From Acidimicrobiaceae bacterium (lineage in GTDB: Bacteria; Actinomycetota; Acidimicrobiia; Acidimicrobiales; RAAP-2), in the NCBI GenBank assembly GCA_003164275.1, contig PLSY01000079.1, positions 1-19,232 on the forward strand: a stretch of 19,232 bases of DNA. Reading direction: 5' to 3'. The first letter of the stretch is position 1, and each line of letters starts with the position of its first letter. Both the position numbers and the translations under genes were made by a program. Below, in pieces: positions 1 through 6,324 of the stretch. Below the pieces are notes generated by a model that was given only the letters and a program-made list of their open reading frames with translations, was not told where the DNA came from and searched no databases.

Positions 1-22
1 GGTTCGAGTCCGGTAGCGCCCA
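1..22 (+). tRNA. 3' end of a tRNA gene (partial), probable attachment site of the integrase
   Basis: The first bases read as a T-loop (TTCGAGT, 3-9) with its 3' stem (CCGGT, 10-14), then a 7-base acceptor strand (AGCGCCC, 15-21) and a discriminator A at 22. CCA is not encoded (CTA follows). The 5' acceptor strand should therefore be GGGCGCT, outside the window, so the amino acid cannot be read. A tyrosine integrase starts 80 bases downstream, the classic arrangement for elements that integrate into tRNA 3' ends. Confidence 0.72.
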
Positions 23-101
23 CTAACAGGGATTATGTCCCGACAGACCGTTGCACAGCGCAGCTACAGCTGATAAGTTCAGTTACGTGGATACCGTCGC
101 C

Positions 102-992
102 ATGAACGATCTCCAAGAGCTGGAGCGGGGCTTCGAGCTGAGCCTGCGGGCCCGAAACCGCTCTCCCCGGACGATCAAGAGCTACGTCGAGGCGGTCCGA
201 TTGCTCCGGGCGTTCCTCGTCGAAGTGGGGATGCCCACCGAGGCAGACCGGATAGGTCGGGAGCACGTCGAGGCGTTCATCGCCGACCAGCTGGAACGGT
301 GGCGACCGAAGACGGCACAGGTTCGCTACGGCGACCTCCGCCAGTTCTTTCGGTGGGCTGTCGAGGAGGGTGAGATCACCGCTTCTCCGATGGCCAACAT
401 GAGACCGCCGACGGTGCCCGAGGTACCGGTGCCCGTGGTGGCGGACGATGACCTGAAGAAGCTTCTGAAAACCACCGAGGGAAAGGAGTTCGAGAAGCGT
501 CGGGACGCGGCGATCCTCCGTGTCCTTATCGACTGCGGGATTCGGCTGGGAGAGTTGACCAACCTCAGGCTGAACGATGTGGACTTCGAGACACAGGTAC
601 TCATAGTGGTGGGGAAGGGAAGTCGGCCGCGCTCCGTCCCCTTCGGCGCCAAGACTGCCCAGGCGCTTGACCGGTATCTGCGAGTCAGGAAGGGCCACGC
701 ACAGGCCACCTCGGAGATGCTGTGGCTGGGTTCGAAGGGACCGCTGCGGGACTCTGGCGTGGCCCAGATGCTGCGGCGCCGGTGTGCCGACGCTGGCATC
801 GACCAGCTCCATCCCCACCAGCTCCGGCACACTGCCGCCCACAACTGGCTGGCCATGGGCGGGAATGAGGGTGACGCCATGCGGCTCTTCGGGTGGCGGT
901 CCCGTCAGATGCTCAACCGCTATGGGGCAAGTGCAGCTGACGAGCGCGCCCGAGAGTCGCACCGTCGGCTGGCGCCCGGGGACCGACTGTAG
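102..992 (+). CDS. Tyrosine recombinase / integrase (XerC/D-like)
   Basis: This is a site-specific recombinase that would cut and join DNA through a 3'-phosphotyrosine, and it probably moves this island in and out of the adjacent tRNA gene. With ATG 102 as start it has 296 residues. Residues about 5-90 form the SAM-like core-binding domain ([19 protein letters not shown]), and about 115-290 the catalytic domain. Catalytic residues visible are Arg148 (GIRLGEL), Lys172 (GKGSRPR), His239 and Arg242 ([10 protein letters not shown]), Trp265 (FGWRS, replacing the common His) and nucleophile Tyr274 (LNRYGAS). The frame is open up to a TTG at 51, but those extra 17 residues do not look like a domain, so ATG 102 is preferred. 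No strong ribosome binding site precedes it. The next gene starts 15 bases after its stop, suggesting co-transcription. It is full length for the family. Confidence 0.93.
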   Translation: MNDLQELERGFELSLRARNRSPRTIKSYVEAVRLLRAFLVEVGMPTEADRIGREHVEAFIADQLERWRPKTAQVRYGDLRQFFRWAVEEGEITASPMANMRPPTVPEVPVPVVADDDLKKLLKTTEGKEFEKRRDAAILRVLIDCGIRLGELTNLRLNDVDFETQVLIVVGKGSRPRSVPFGAKTAQALDRYLRVRKGHAQATSEMLWLGSKGPLRDSGVAQMLRRRCADAGIDQLHPHQLRHTAAHNWLAMGGNEGDAMRLFGWRSRQMLNRYGASAADERARESHRRLAPGDRL

Positions 993-1006
993 GACCGAGG
1001 CTGAAC

Positions 1007-1513
1007 ATGAACCAAGTCCCGAGTACAAGCGAGGTTCCAATCTACGACAGGGTTCCACCTAAGTGGGTGTCCACCTCTGACAACCCGGCTCTCGATATCC
1101 CGGCATTCGCCCAGTCGCCCGCAAGAAGGCGGGCAGTCATCGCAATGAACGCTCGAAGCGGCGATCCCCTGGTGAGCTTTCGATGCGGGGTCCAGAAGGG
1201 CGATCGGCAATGCCGCGACCGACTAGGTGGTGTCTGGGCCACCAACCACGGGGACGTACTTGTTGTCCAGGACCAGGTGGACAGTTCGCTGGCCGAGGCG
1301 TACAAGACGAACTTGGACCCGGGACACGGGTCTGACAACTTTCGTGAGTCTCCAGCCGAACAACCGATTCTGGTGGAAGACGTCCGCTCGGCGACGACCT
1401 ACTGCCCTCGTCACGGTCCATGCGAAGTCGTGCTCGATGTGTTGAGGCGACAACTGAAGACTGCGAAGGCGACGGGCAAGACCCAGCATCTTGCTGTCGT
1501 CCCAGGGCGGTAG
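1007..1513 (+). CDS. Unknown protein with a cysteine pattern resembling a zinc ribbon
   Basis: The 168-residue protein is of unknown function. Cysteines at 60, 69, 133 and 139 (FRCG, QCRD, and CPRHGPC) could form a zinc site; the central LGGVWATNHGDVLVV segment between the two pairs looks like a beta-rich core. The N-terminal 50 residues have no recognisable motif. ATG 1007 is preceded by GAGG (997-1000) with a 6-base gap, and the gene starts 14 bases after the integrase stop, so it probably shares its transcript. It has no transmembrane or signal segment. Coding status rests on the SD, the length and the Cys pattern; the opposite strand carries long open frames too. Confidence 0.6.
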   Translation: MNQVPSTSEVPIYDRVPPKWVSTSDNPALDIPAFAQSPARRRAVIAMNARSGDPLVSFRCGVQKGDRQCRDRLGGVWATNHGDVLVVQDQVDSSLAEAYKTNLDPGHGSDNFRESPAEQPILVEDVRSATTYCPRHGPCEVVLDVLRRQLKTAKATGKTQHLAVVPGR

Positions 1514-1533
1514 ACAAGTACAACGTACGAGCG

Positions 1534-1555
1534 GAGTGCTCGCCGGAGTAACCTG
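1534..1555 (+). repeat. 22-nt direct repeat, copy 1
   Basis: The segment begins GAGTGCTCGC and ends CCTG. A second copy at 2144-2165 matches at 19 of 22 positions. Both copies lie 50-80 bases upstream of a small plus-strand gene (starts 1635 and 2218), so a shared regulatory element is possible. Confidence 0.5.
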
Positions 1556-1634
1556 AGCCGGAAGACGATTCGCCCGGCAACGATTGCCACTCTTCCCCGT
1601 CGGCGCGGGACAACTCCAAGGAGCTTGTCCGCTG

Positions 1635-1889
1635 ATGCCCGATGCCCTTACGCCCGCAGAGCGTTCGATGCGCGCCCGCTTGGCCGCTCATGTCAGCCAT
1701 TCTCGAAGCGATCCGAGGGAACGGACTCGCGCTGCTCGCGACAAGTTCGAGCAGCGATTCCTCGATGAGGTCGACCCTGACCGGACTCTTCCTGAAGCGG
1801 AGCGCCTGCGTCGCGCTGGGCACGCACGGAAGGCCTACTTCACGGGGCTGGCGTTGAAGTCGGCACAGGCTCGTCGTAAGAGGAAGTGA
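1635..1889 (+). CDS. Small conserved actinobacterial protein (LTPAERSMRARLAA type), function unknown
   Basis: The protein has 84 residues when started at ATG 1635, which is preceded by AAGGAG (1618-1623). The open frame reaches back to TTG 1584, but that extension has no SD. The sequence LTPAERSMRARLAAHVSHSR near the N-terminus, the acidic FLDEVDPD in the middle and the basic end RRAGHARKAYFTGLALKSAQ match the pattern I recall from short actinobacterial hypothetical proteins. It should be a soluble, highly helical, charged protein; nothing indicates an enzymatic role. It has no close operon partner: the flanking intergenic stretches carry a pair of direct repeats. Confidence 0.82.
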   Translation: MPDALTPAERSMRARLAAHVSHSRSDPRERTRAARDKFEQRFLDEVDPDRTLPEAERLRRAGHARKAYFTGLALKSAQARRKRK

Positions 1890-2062
1890 GTGATGGGCCG
1901 CGAGCAGAGCGGCCGTGTGTCCGCATGCGCTCACCGTTCGCTCGCGGGAATGAGAGATCGGAACGCTTGGCGATCGAAACAGATCGCAGGTCGGCAAACC
2001 GCGAGGGCCTTCCGACGGATCTCGGCGCTGCCATGTGTCTACACAGCTTCCGACCTGGGAGT

Positions 2063-2120
2063 TCAGGCACGGGAAATGTCTGATCAGGCACAGGAAATGT
2101 CCGATCAGGCACGGCATTGG
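2063..2120 (+). repeat. 21-nt tandem repeat, 2.75 copies (possible insertion-sequence end)
   Basis: Units run 2063-2083, 2084-2104 and a partial 2105-2120, each starting TCAGGCAC and containing GGAAATGTC in the complete units. Units 1 and 2 differ at two positions. Short multiple repeats with a GGAAATGTC core recall the terminal repeats of some integrase-core insertion sequences (IS21/IS481-like), from memory only. No transposase lies nearby, so it would be a solo end or relic. Confidence 0.65.
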
Positions 2121-2143
2121 TAACACCAGGATCAGCCACTGAC

Positions 2144-2165
2144 GAGTGCTCGCGGGAGTCGCCTG
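2144..2165 (+). repeat. 22-nt direct repeat, copy 2
   Basis: It matches 1534-1555 at 19 of 22 positions; the differences are at repeat positions 11, 17 and 18. It lies 52 bases upstream of the GTG at 2218. Confidence 0.5.
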
Positions 2166-2217
2166 CTTTCTATCGCCAGGTCGGTGGGGCGTCACCACCT
2201 CTCGACGCGATCCGTAG

Positions 2218-2436
2218 GTGACCAACGACCCTTCCGCTTCGACCGGGACAAGAGCAGCATGGCTCATGGTCCTCGAAGGGAACGCCATCTCCTGCGATGG
2301 CTACGGCTGCGTGACGAGGGACGACTTCGAAGGTGACCTCGCTCCCGACGACATCCTGGTCCGGTACCACGTCCTTGGATGGAGCATCGCGGAGATCGAC
2401 GGCCGAATGATGCACTTCTGCCCAGAGCATTCTTGA
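2218..2436 (+). CDS. Small putative zinc-binding protein (CDGYGC ... FCPEH)
   Basis: The 72-residue protein has Cys26 and Cys31 (CDGYGC) and a C-terminal FCPEHS (Cys68, His71), a Cys/Cys/Cys/His set typical of short zinc-bound proteins in actinobacteria. The connecting stretch (RYHVLGWSIAEIDGRMMHFC) resembles the winged Gly-Trp strand these proteins carry before the second half-site. The start is uncertain: GTG 2218 has no clear SD, and an internal ATG at 2266 would still retain all four ligands. The function is unknown; a nucleic-acid or protein-binding role is only inference. It stands alone in the strand with 120+ bases on either side. Confidence 0.6.
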   Translation: MTNDPSASTGTRAAWLMVLEGNAISCDGYGCVTRDDFEGDLAPDDILVRYHVLGWSIAEIDGRMMHFCPEHS

Positions 2437-2709
2437 AGCGGTGCTTCTTTGTCGAAGAGGGTGATGATCGCCCTCGTGTCCATGAATGGCTACGGCAGTG
2501 TTGCTGTGTGAACGCACAACCCTCATCGAAGGACGCCAGGCACGGGAGTAACAGCACATGGAGTTGGCAACGCGGCGGGGTCGGATGCGACCTCTAGACC
2601 GAGCTCATCCCGGGAGACCAAAGACCTTCATCTCCCACGACTACTCATCATCCCGGTTCGCCACGGGACGCTGACCGAAGTGCACTTCTCCTGCATGATG
2701 GAGTGCACT

Positions 2710-3237
2710 ATGACTGACTCGGGAACGGCACAGGGGTTCGGAATCGCGTTGTCGCCCACGATCCTGATCACGCAGGGGGACGCTCGACCATGGAGTGCCA
2801 AGTGGTTGAAGGTGATCTACTGCAACGAGTGGATGCAGAAGATCTACGCGGGTGGCGGAACGGGCAACATCGAAGCAGAGGTGTGTGTTGAGACCTTCTT
2901 CACTGAGTGCTGCCACGTCAGGGACTGGATCAAGGGCGACATCGACTCGATCCCCGATCTGACCGAGGATGATGTCGATCAGTGGATCGAACGCTCCGAA
3001 CCGTTGAGGACGTGCAGGGACATCTGCAACTCGACCAAGCACCGCAGCCGCGATTGGCCAGACGCCGTTCTCGCTGACATCAGGACAACGGCGTCTGGTC
3101 CAGAAGGAACTCGGGTCACTATCGAGATCGGCTTCAACACGGAAGATCCAGTCGACGCTGATGCACTGCAGCTTGCGGAAGCGTGTGTGAAGTCATGGCG
3201 AGAGTTCTTCGATCTGCATGGGATCGACCAGCCGTAA
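2710..3237 (+). CDS. Unknown protein with RDICNSTKH motif, possibly HEPN-like
   Basis: The protein has 175 residues from ATG 2710, which has GGAG six bases upstream; the frame is open from 2680. A conserved-looking core reads FFTECCHVRDWIKGD (first helix pair) followed by PLRTCRDICNSTKHRSRD. That order, an acidic helical region with a DW motif followed by an Arg...Asn..Lys-His motif, resembles small hypothetical proteins found in phages and islands, and it loosely recalls the catalytic R-x(4-6)-H of HEPN RNases. Here the Arg-His spacing is longer, so HEPN membership is a guess. The C-terminal third (VTIEIGFNTEDPVDADALQLAEACVKSWREFF) is a beta strand pair plus helix. No signal peptide or membrane segment is seen. 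Confidence 0.75.
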   Translation: MTDSGTAQGFGIALSPTILITQGDARPWSAKWLKVIYCNEWMQKIYAGGGTGNIEAEVCVETFFTECCHVRDWIKGDIDSIPDLTEDDVDQWIERSEPLRTCRDICNSTKHRSRDWPDAVLADIRTTASGPEGTRVTIEIGFNTEDPVDADALQLAEACVKSWREFFDLHGIDQP

Positions 3238-3308
3238 AACGGCAACCGGCATCTCCGTCGGAGCCACGCGTCGCGACGCCGACATCCTGCTCACAATGAC
3301 ACTGGGAA

Positions 3309-3314
3309 TAGGGT
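3309..3314 (+). promoter_or_regulatory. -10-like TAGGGT immediately before a GTG start (leaderless promoter candidate)
   Basis: TAGGGT is followed by six bases and then GTG 3321, so transcription would begin at or next to the start codon. No clear -35 hexamer is present and no ribosome binding site precedes the gene. Confidence 0.35.
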
Positions 3315-3320
3315 TGCACC

Positions 3321-3596
3321 GTGGGCGACCCGATCGACTGGGACAAGGTGAACCGCGAGAAGCGGATGCAGCACCCTGACGAGACCCTCGATCACAGCCG
3401 CGCCTACCCCGAGCGCCCGAAGAAGCGGACACCGAAGGCGAAGAAGCCGAAGAAGACGGTCACAGACGCACGGGAACTGACAGGCGCCGAGGTCCTCATG
3501 GATCGACTGACCGGGAAGGGGAAGAAGTCAGGTTCGGTTCGGTCTAGAGGGCAGGCGAGAATGAAGGGCAAGAGGAAGAAGTGGGGGCGGTCCTAG
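3321..3596 (+). CDS. Small lysine-rich, probably disordered protein
   Basis: The 91-residue protein is unknown. The N-terminal third (DPIDWDKVNREKRMQHPDETLDH) is acidic and helical. The rest is strongly basic: KKRTPKAKKPKKTV around residue 34-47 and GKGKKSGSVRSRGQARMKGKRKK at the end. Such composition suggests nucleic-acid binding and disorder, which is inference. A helix ARELTGAEVLMDRLTG interrupts the basic stretches. It starts at GTG 3321 without an SD but with a -10-like hexamer close upstream. The next small gene begins 87 bases downstream. Confidence 0.6.
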   Translation: MGDPIDWDKVNREKRMQHPDETLDHSRAYPERPKKRTPKAKKPKKTVTDARELTGAEVLMDRLTGKGKKSGSVRSRGQARMKGKRKKWGRS

Positions 3597-3682
3597 TTGG
3601 CCATGCCTATCCGTGGCCGTTCTCGGCAGGCCAATCTTCAGTCCACGGCATCGGCTTACTACCTGCTCCATGATGGGGGGCG

Positions 3683-3880
3683 ATGTCGGCCCATGAACCC
3701 GCTTCCTCCGGTGGCACCTCTGAAGAGGCAGCTGAGATCACACGGCGATTGCTCCAGATGATCGACGATGGGGAGATCGACGCCGACACACCGCAGGCCC
3801 GAAGGATGGTGCGCCGAATGGAGGGCGCGGTGGCGGCGTGGGGCAAGGATGATGGTCTGGAGACCACGAGGCCCGAGTAG
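3683..3880 (+). CDS. Very small acidic helical protein, unknown
   Basis: The 65-residue product is predicted to be mostly alpha-helical (EEAAEITRRLLQMIDDGEIDADTPQARRMVRRMEGAVAAW) and negatively charged. It has no known motif. ATG 3683 follows a G-run (GGGGGG, 3675-3680) that could act as a weak SD with a very short gap. It is convergent with the next gene, whose stop lies 34 bases away. The size alone makes coding status moderate, but the amphipathic helix pattern and the balanced codon use support it. Confidence 0.5.
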   Translation: MSAHEPASSGGTSEEAAEITRRLLQMIDDGEIDADTPQARRMVRRMEGAVAAWGKDDGLETTRPE

Positions 3881-3914
3881 CACCGCCGCCATCCCTCGGG
3901 ACGGTGAAGCGCCA

Positions 3915-4760
3915 TCACCACGCAGGGCCAAGCTGATCAAGCGCACCATCGCACCACCAATCGCCGAACTTGACCATGTAGTCCATCCACGCACCATCAC
4001 CGGCGCCGGTGTCAGCAAGGATGACGATGTCAGGCAACTGAATGTCCAGGGAGAGCGCAGTCACATAGAAGACGCGTGCGACCTCAACCCTGTTCGACAG
4101 GACGTAGTCGTTCATCTCCAACACCAGGGCGGTGGTGGATCCGTCCTCCCTGGCGTCCTCTAGCTTCGGCAACTTGTCGACGAGTGCCTTCCGGATGCGC
4201 GCAGCGCGTTGGCCTTCGAGGGTGCTGTCCCGCAGGAGCGCGACGCGGACCTTGCCGTCGTCTTCGGGGGAACATCGGAGTCGATACAGCGTCGCCCGGA
4301 CTCGCAGGATTCCTGCTTCAGATGCGACGTGGTTCGGCACGATGGATGGGACGACCGGAACCGGCAGGCTCTGGATCCTGGCCCACGCCTCCAAGTCGTT
4401 GATGGTGGTATCGACGTCCTTGCGGCGCAGGGAGGCGAGGTCACCCGTGTTGATCCCGATGGTGTACGTCCCTGGCTGCTCCAAACCGTCGGTGAGGCGT
4501 TCGGCGAGGCGGTCGCTAACCTCTCGGCCACGTCGGTTGTCGTTGACTTGGCCCTCGTAGGCTTCGATCAGGGTGTGTTCCAGGCAGATGGCTCCGATGG
4601 AGTCATGGCCGACCAAGTCGATGGCAGGACGTGTCCGATCGACCGCGTCGGGGACTTCATCTTCCGAAAAGGAGCCACCACTTCGCCGTTCGGCGATCTT
4701 CCCGGCGGCCCATACGGTCACTGAGTGCCTGTGCTGCTCCTGGCTCGCCATCGGCACCAT
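3915..4760 (-). CDS. Unknown protein, EHT-motif family (possible nuclease-like fold)
   Basis: The 281-residue protein is not recognised with confidence. Its N-terminal third reads RPAIDLVGHDSIGAICLEHTLIEAYEGQ, a strand-turn-strand with Asp and Glu-x-Thr that resembles a stripped PD-(D/E)xK-type core (residues about 45-70). The C-terminal part reads ALVLEMNDYVLSNRVEVARV, then PDIVILADTGAGD and a closing W-rich FGDWW; I recall a similar layout, Leu-Val-Leu-Glu-x-Asn-Asp then Pro-Asp-x-Ile then Trp-Trp, from hypothetical proteins of defence and island regions. This is a resemblance, not an identification. It starts at ATG 4760 (a second ATG is at 4751), with no SD but a TAAGTC hexamer six bases upstream. 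It is divergent from the serine recombinase, with an 80-base shared region. Confidence 0.75.
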   Translation of the reverse strand: MVPMASQEQHRHSVTVWAAGKIAERRSGGSFSEDEVPDAVDRTRPAIDLVGHDSIGAICLEHTLIEAYEGQVNDNRRGREVSDRLAERLTDGLEQPGTYTIGINTGDLASLRRKDVDTTINDLEAWARIQSLPVPVVPSIVPNHVASEAGILRVRATLYRLRCSPEDDGKVRVALLRDSTLEGQRAARIRKALVDKLPKLEDAREDGSTTALVLEMNDYVLSNRVEVARVFYVTALSLDIQLPDIVILADTGAGDGAWMDYMVKFGDWWCDGALDQLGPAW

Positions 4761-4804
4761 TGTCGCGACTTACTGAACTTGGCGCCCTACTCCAGCAACG
4801 GCGC

Positions 4805-4830
4805 GTACACTTATCGGACGATTCGTGTAC
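4805..4830. promoter_or_regulatory. Inverted repeat GTACAC-N14-GTGTAC in the recombinase promoter
   Basis: Perfect 6-bp arms lie at 4805-4810 and 4825-4830. The right arm overlaps the -10-like TACAAT (4828-4833). The region is the 80-base gap between divergent genes 3915-4760 and 4841-5506. A bound dimer here would block the -10; it could also be a recombinase binding site. Confidence 0.5.
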
Positions 4831-4833
4831 AAT
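4828..4833 (+). promoter_or_regulatory. -10-like TACAAT; GTG start at 4841 would be leaderless
   Basis: TACAAT is followed by 7 bases and then GTG 4841. The in-frame ATG at 4832 falls inside the hexamer, so if this is the promoter the transcript cannot include it. No -35 consensus is seen. Confidence 0.4.
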
Positions 4834-4840
4834 GGGAGTA

Positions 4841-5506
4841 GTGCCGAAGAACTCCTCCGCTCTCCAGACCACCACTGAGCGTGTTGTCGGGTACATCCGA
4901 GTCTCGACAGATGAGCAGGCCGACTCAGGACTCGGGTTGGAGGCGCAGCGGTCCGCCATCGTGAATGAGTGCCTCCGGCGAGGCTGGGAACTTGCTGAAG
5001 TCTACGAGGACGCCGGAGCGAGTGGCAAGAGTCTGACCGGTCGCCCGGCGCTGCAGCAGGCCCTGGACGCCGTCAGGGGGCACGAGGCGGGCGCACTCGT
5101 CGTCGCCAAGCTGGACCGGTTATCGCGATCCCTCCTCGACTTCGCGGCCCTCATGGAGGATGCGCGCAGGGGTGAGTGGTCCCTGGTGATCCTCGACCTC
5201 GGTGTCGACACCACCACCCCGTCCGGCGAGATGATCGCCAACGTCATGGCCACCTTCGCTCAGTTCGAGCGGCGGCTTATCGGGCAGCGGACGAAGGACG
5301 CCTTGGCGGTGAAGAAGCAGCAGGGCGTGAAGCTGGGGCGACCGCGATTGGTCAGCCAGGACGTGAGGGTGAGGATCGTCGAGGAGCGCGACCGGGGGAA
5401 GACGCTCCGGGCCATCGCCGAGGGGCTGAACGAGGATGGGGTGCCGACGGCTCATGGCGGGGCGAAGTGGCACGCTTCGACGGTGCGGGCGGTTCTGGTC
5501 GGCTGA
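4841..5506 (+). CDS. Serine recombinase (resolvase/invertase family)
   Basis: Site-specific recombinase that would cut both strands through a 5'-phosphoserine. From GTG 4841 it has 221 residues. The N-terminal catalytic domain (about 14-150) shows VGYIRVSTDEQ with Arg20 and nucleophile Ser22, and KLDRLSRS with Arg93 and Arg96, then the long helix TFAQFERRLIGQRT (about 138-151). A C-terminal helix-turn-helix follows GRPRL (residues about 166-221, TLRAIAEGLNEDGV...WHASTVRAVL). The length and domain order match small resolvases/invertases, not the large serine integrases. The frame is open upstream to 4631, but that part overlaps the divergent gene and is not protein-like; ATG 4832 is an alternative start. 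It may resolve or invert a segment of this island, or be cargo. Confidence 0.93.
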   Translation: MPKNSSALQTTTERVVGYIRVSTDEQADSGLGLEAQRSAIVNECLRRGWELAEVYEDAGASGKSLTGRPALQQALDAVRGHEAGALVVAKLDRLSRSLLDFAALMEDARRGEWSLVILDLGVDTTTPSGEMIANVMATFAQFERRLIGQRTKDALAVKKQQGVKLGRPRLVSQDVRVRIVEERDRGKTLRAIAEGLNEDGVPTAHGGAKWHASTVRAVLVG

Positions 5507-5656
5507 CGTCTGTGGCGGCATCGTCGTGGGTCGCTGACGGATGGTTCCCCTCGCGTCGAGCCTTGGACCATGGGTGACCGACCGCCCTCGTCCCTGGCTC
5601 TGTGCTGCCTGATCCCTTCGGCCTCGGTCCCCCGGAGCGCCTTCCCGGCCCACCCC

Positions 5657-5662
5657 TACACT
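5657..5662 (+). promoter_or_regulatory. -10-like TACACT before GTG 5671 (leaderless candidate)
   Basis: TACACT is followed by 8 bases and then GTG 5671, with no ribosome binding site between. The geometry matches the serine recombinase promoter 829 bases upstream. Confidence 0.35.
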
Positions 5663-5670
5663 CGATCCTT

Positions 5671-5946
5671 GTGCAGATAACCGCAACTCCGGAGCTCCTG
5701 GCCTACGTCCAGGACAACGGTGGATCGCTGTTCGTTCACACGCAGCGCCGAGGGATTCCCTTCCTCCGCGCCACCACCAAGGAGCCGAGGTCGCTGGCTG
5801 GCTACGAGGTGTTCGTGGTCGAGGAGATCTTGGTCGTTACGCGACTACCAGTCCGGAGGCGGCCCGAGGAACTTCATCTGTCCCTGGTGGGAAGGCGGCG
5901 GAAGCGGACGGTCGCCGCCTGGGATGGATGCGCCTACGTGGTGTGA
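5671..5946 (+). CDS. Small conserved actinobacterial protein ending in WDGC
   Basis: The 91-residue protein belongs to a short family that I recall from actinobacteria: an N-terminal ITATPELLAYVQDNGGSLFVHTQ beta-alpha-beta unit, a middle strand pair and a C-terminal WDGCAYVV. Homologues as remembered carry a Cys pair after the first third; here that spot reads RRGIPFLRA, so that site is missing and only the WDGC Cys remains. Function is unknown. The start is GTG 5671; the open frame extends to TTG/ATG-like codons at 5602, but the leaderless geometry favours GTG 5671. It stands 165 bases after the recombinase and has no close downstream partner. Confidence 0.68.
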   Translation: MQITATPELLAYVQDNGGSLFVHTQRRGIPFLRATTKEPRSLAGYEVFVVEEILVVTRLPVRRRPEELHLSLVGRRRKRTVAAWDGCAYVV

Positions 5947-6096
5947 AGCGTCTGGCGGTTCGGCCCATACTCGGCCGAAGTCCGTCGGCATCAGTGACGC
6001 AGGATCGCTGGAGAGGCCCCTCGGTGAGCGCCTGAGCGGACCAGATAGGACCGCCGGTCAAACAGGACCCCGAGAACTTCTGGTGGCACTGAATCG

Positions 6097-6116
6097 TCAG
6101 TTTCAGCTGAGACTGA
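6097..6116. promoter_or_regulatory. Imperfect 20-base palindrome, possible operator
   Basis: Arms TCAGTTTCAG and CTGAGACTGA pair with one mismatched pair around CAGCTG. It lies about 210 bases upstream of the 6325 start. It could be a dimeric-protein binding site; no consensus promoter was identified beside it. Confidence 0.35.
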
Positions 6117-6310
6117 AGGTGGCCTCTCAACTGCTGCGATCCAGTCCACGACCATCGGCCCGCGGAGGGGGATCATGGCGTTACGGTCGCGCTCTGCGAC
6201 GCAGTGATCATCACCGGAATGAGATCTCGATGTCACCCGTGATCCGAGTGGCATAGAGGTCCAGAGATGGGAAAGCCGCCCAGTTCTTGCCAGAGCAGGG
6301 GCGGCCTCCC

Positions 6311-6316
6311 GGAGGG
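6311..6316 (+). promoter_or_regulatory. Ribosome binding site GGAGGG that sets the 6325 start
   Basis: GGAGGG with an 8-base gap to ATG 6325 supports starting the following gene there, although the strongest protein-like sequence begins at ATG 6664. Confidence 0.6.
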
Positions 6317-6324
6317 ACAACACC

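Larger units (their letters stand above)
1890..2217. other. Intergenic stretch with tandem repeats, no supported gene
   Basis: This 328-base gap holds only short open frames without ribosome binding sites or protein-like composition. Its notable contents are a 21-nt tandem repeat (2063-2120) and the second copy of a 22-nt direct repeat (2144-2165). The reading frames passing through the tandem repeat give a repetitive, low-complexity product, which argues against coding. Confidence 0.6.
5947..6324. other. Intergenic stretch upstream of the 6325 gene
   Basis: About 378 bases without a supported gene. Open frames on both strands are short shadows of one another and lack SD sites. It contains an imperfect 20-base palindrome (6097-6116, one mismatched pair) centred on CAGCTG and, at the right edge, the GGAGGG ribosome binding site of the next gene (6311-6316). 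Confidence 0.55.

Noticed and set aside
33..1058. 341-codon minus-strand open frame opposite the integrase
   Set aside because: The integrase has all catalytic motifs; the antisense frame has none.
1886..2123. Small plus-strand open frames after the 1635-1889 gene
   Set aside because: They cross the tandem repeats, lack SD sites and give low-complexity products.
1137..2288. 383-codon minus-strand open frame
   Set aside because: It spans the SD-supported 1635-1889 gene and the repeats, with no motif and no SD; composition shadow.
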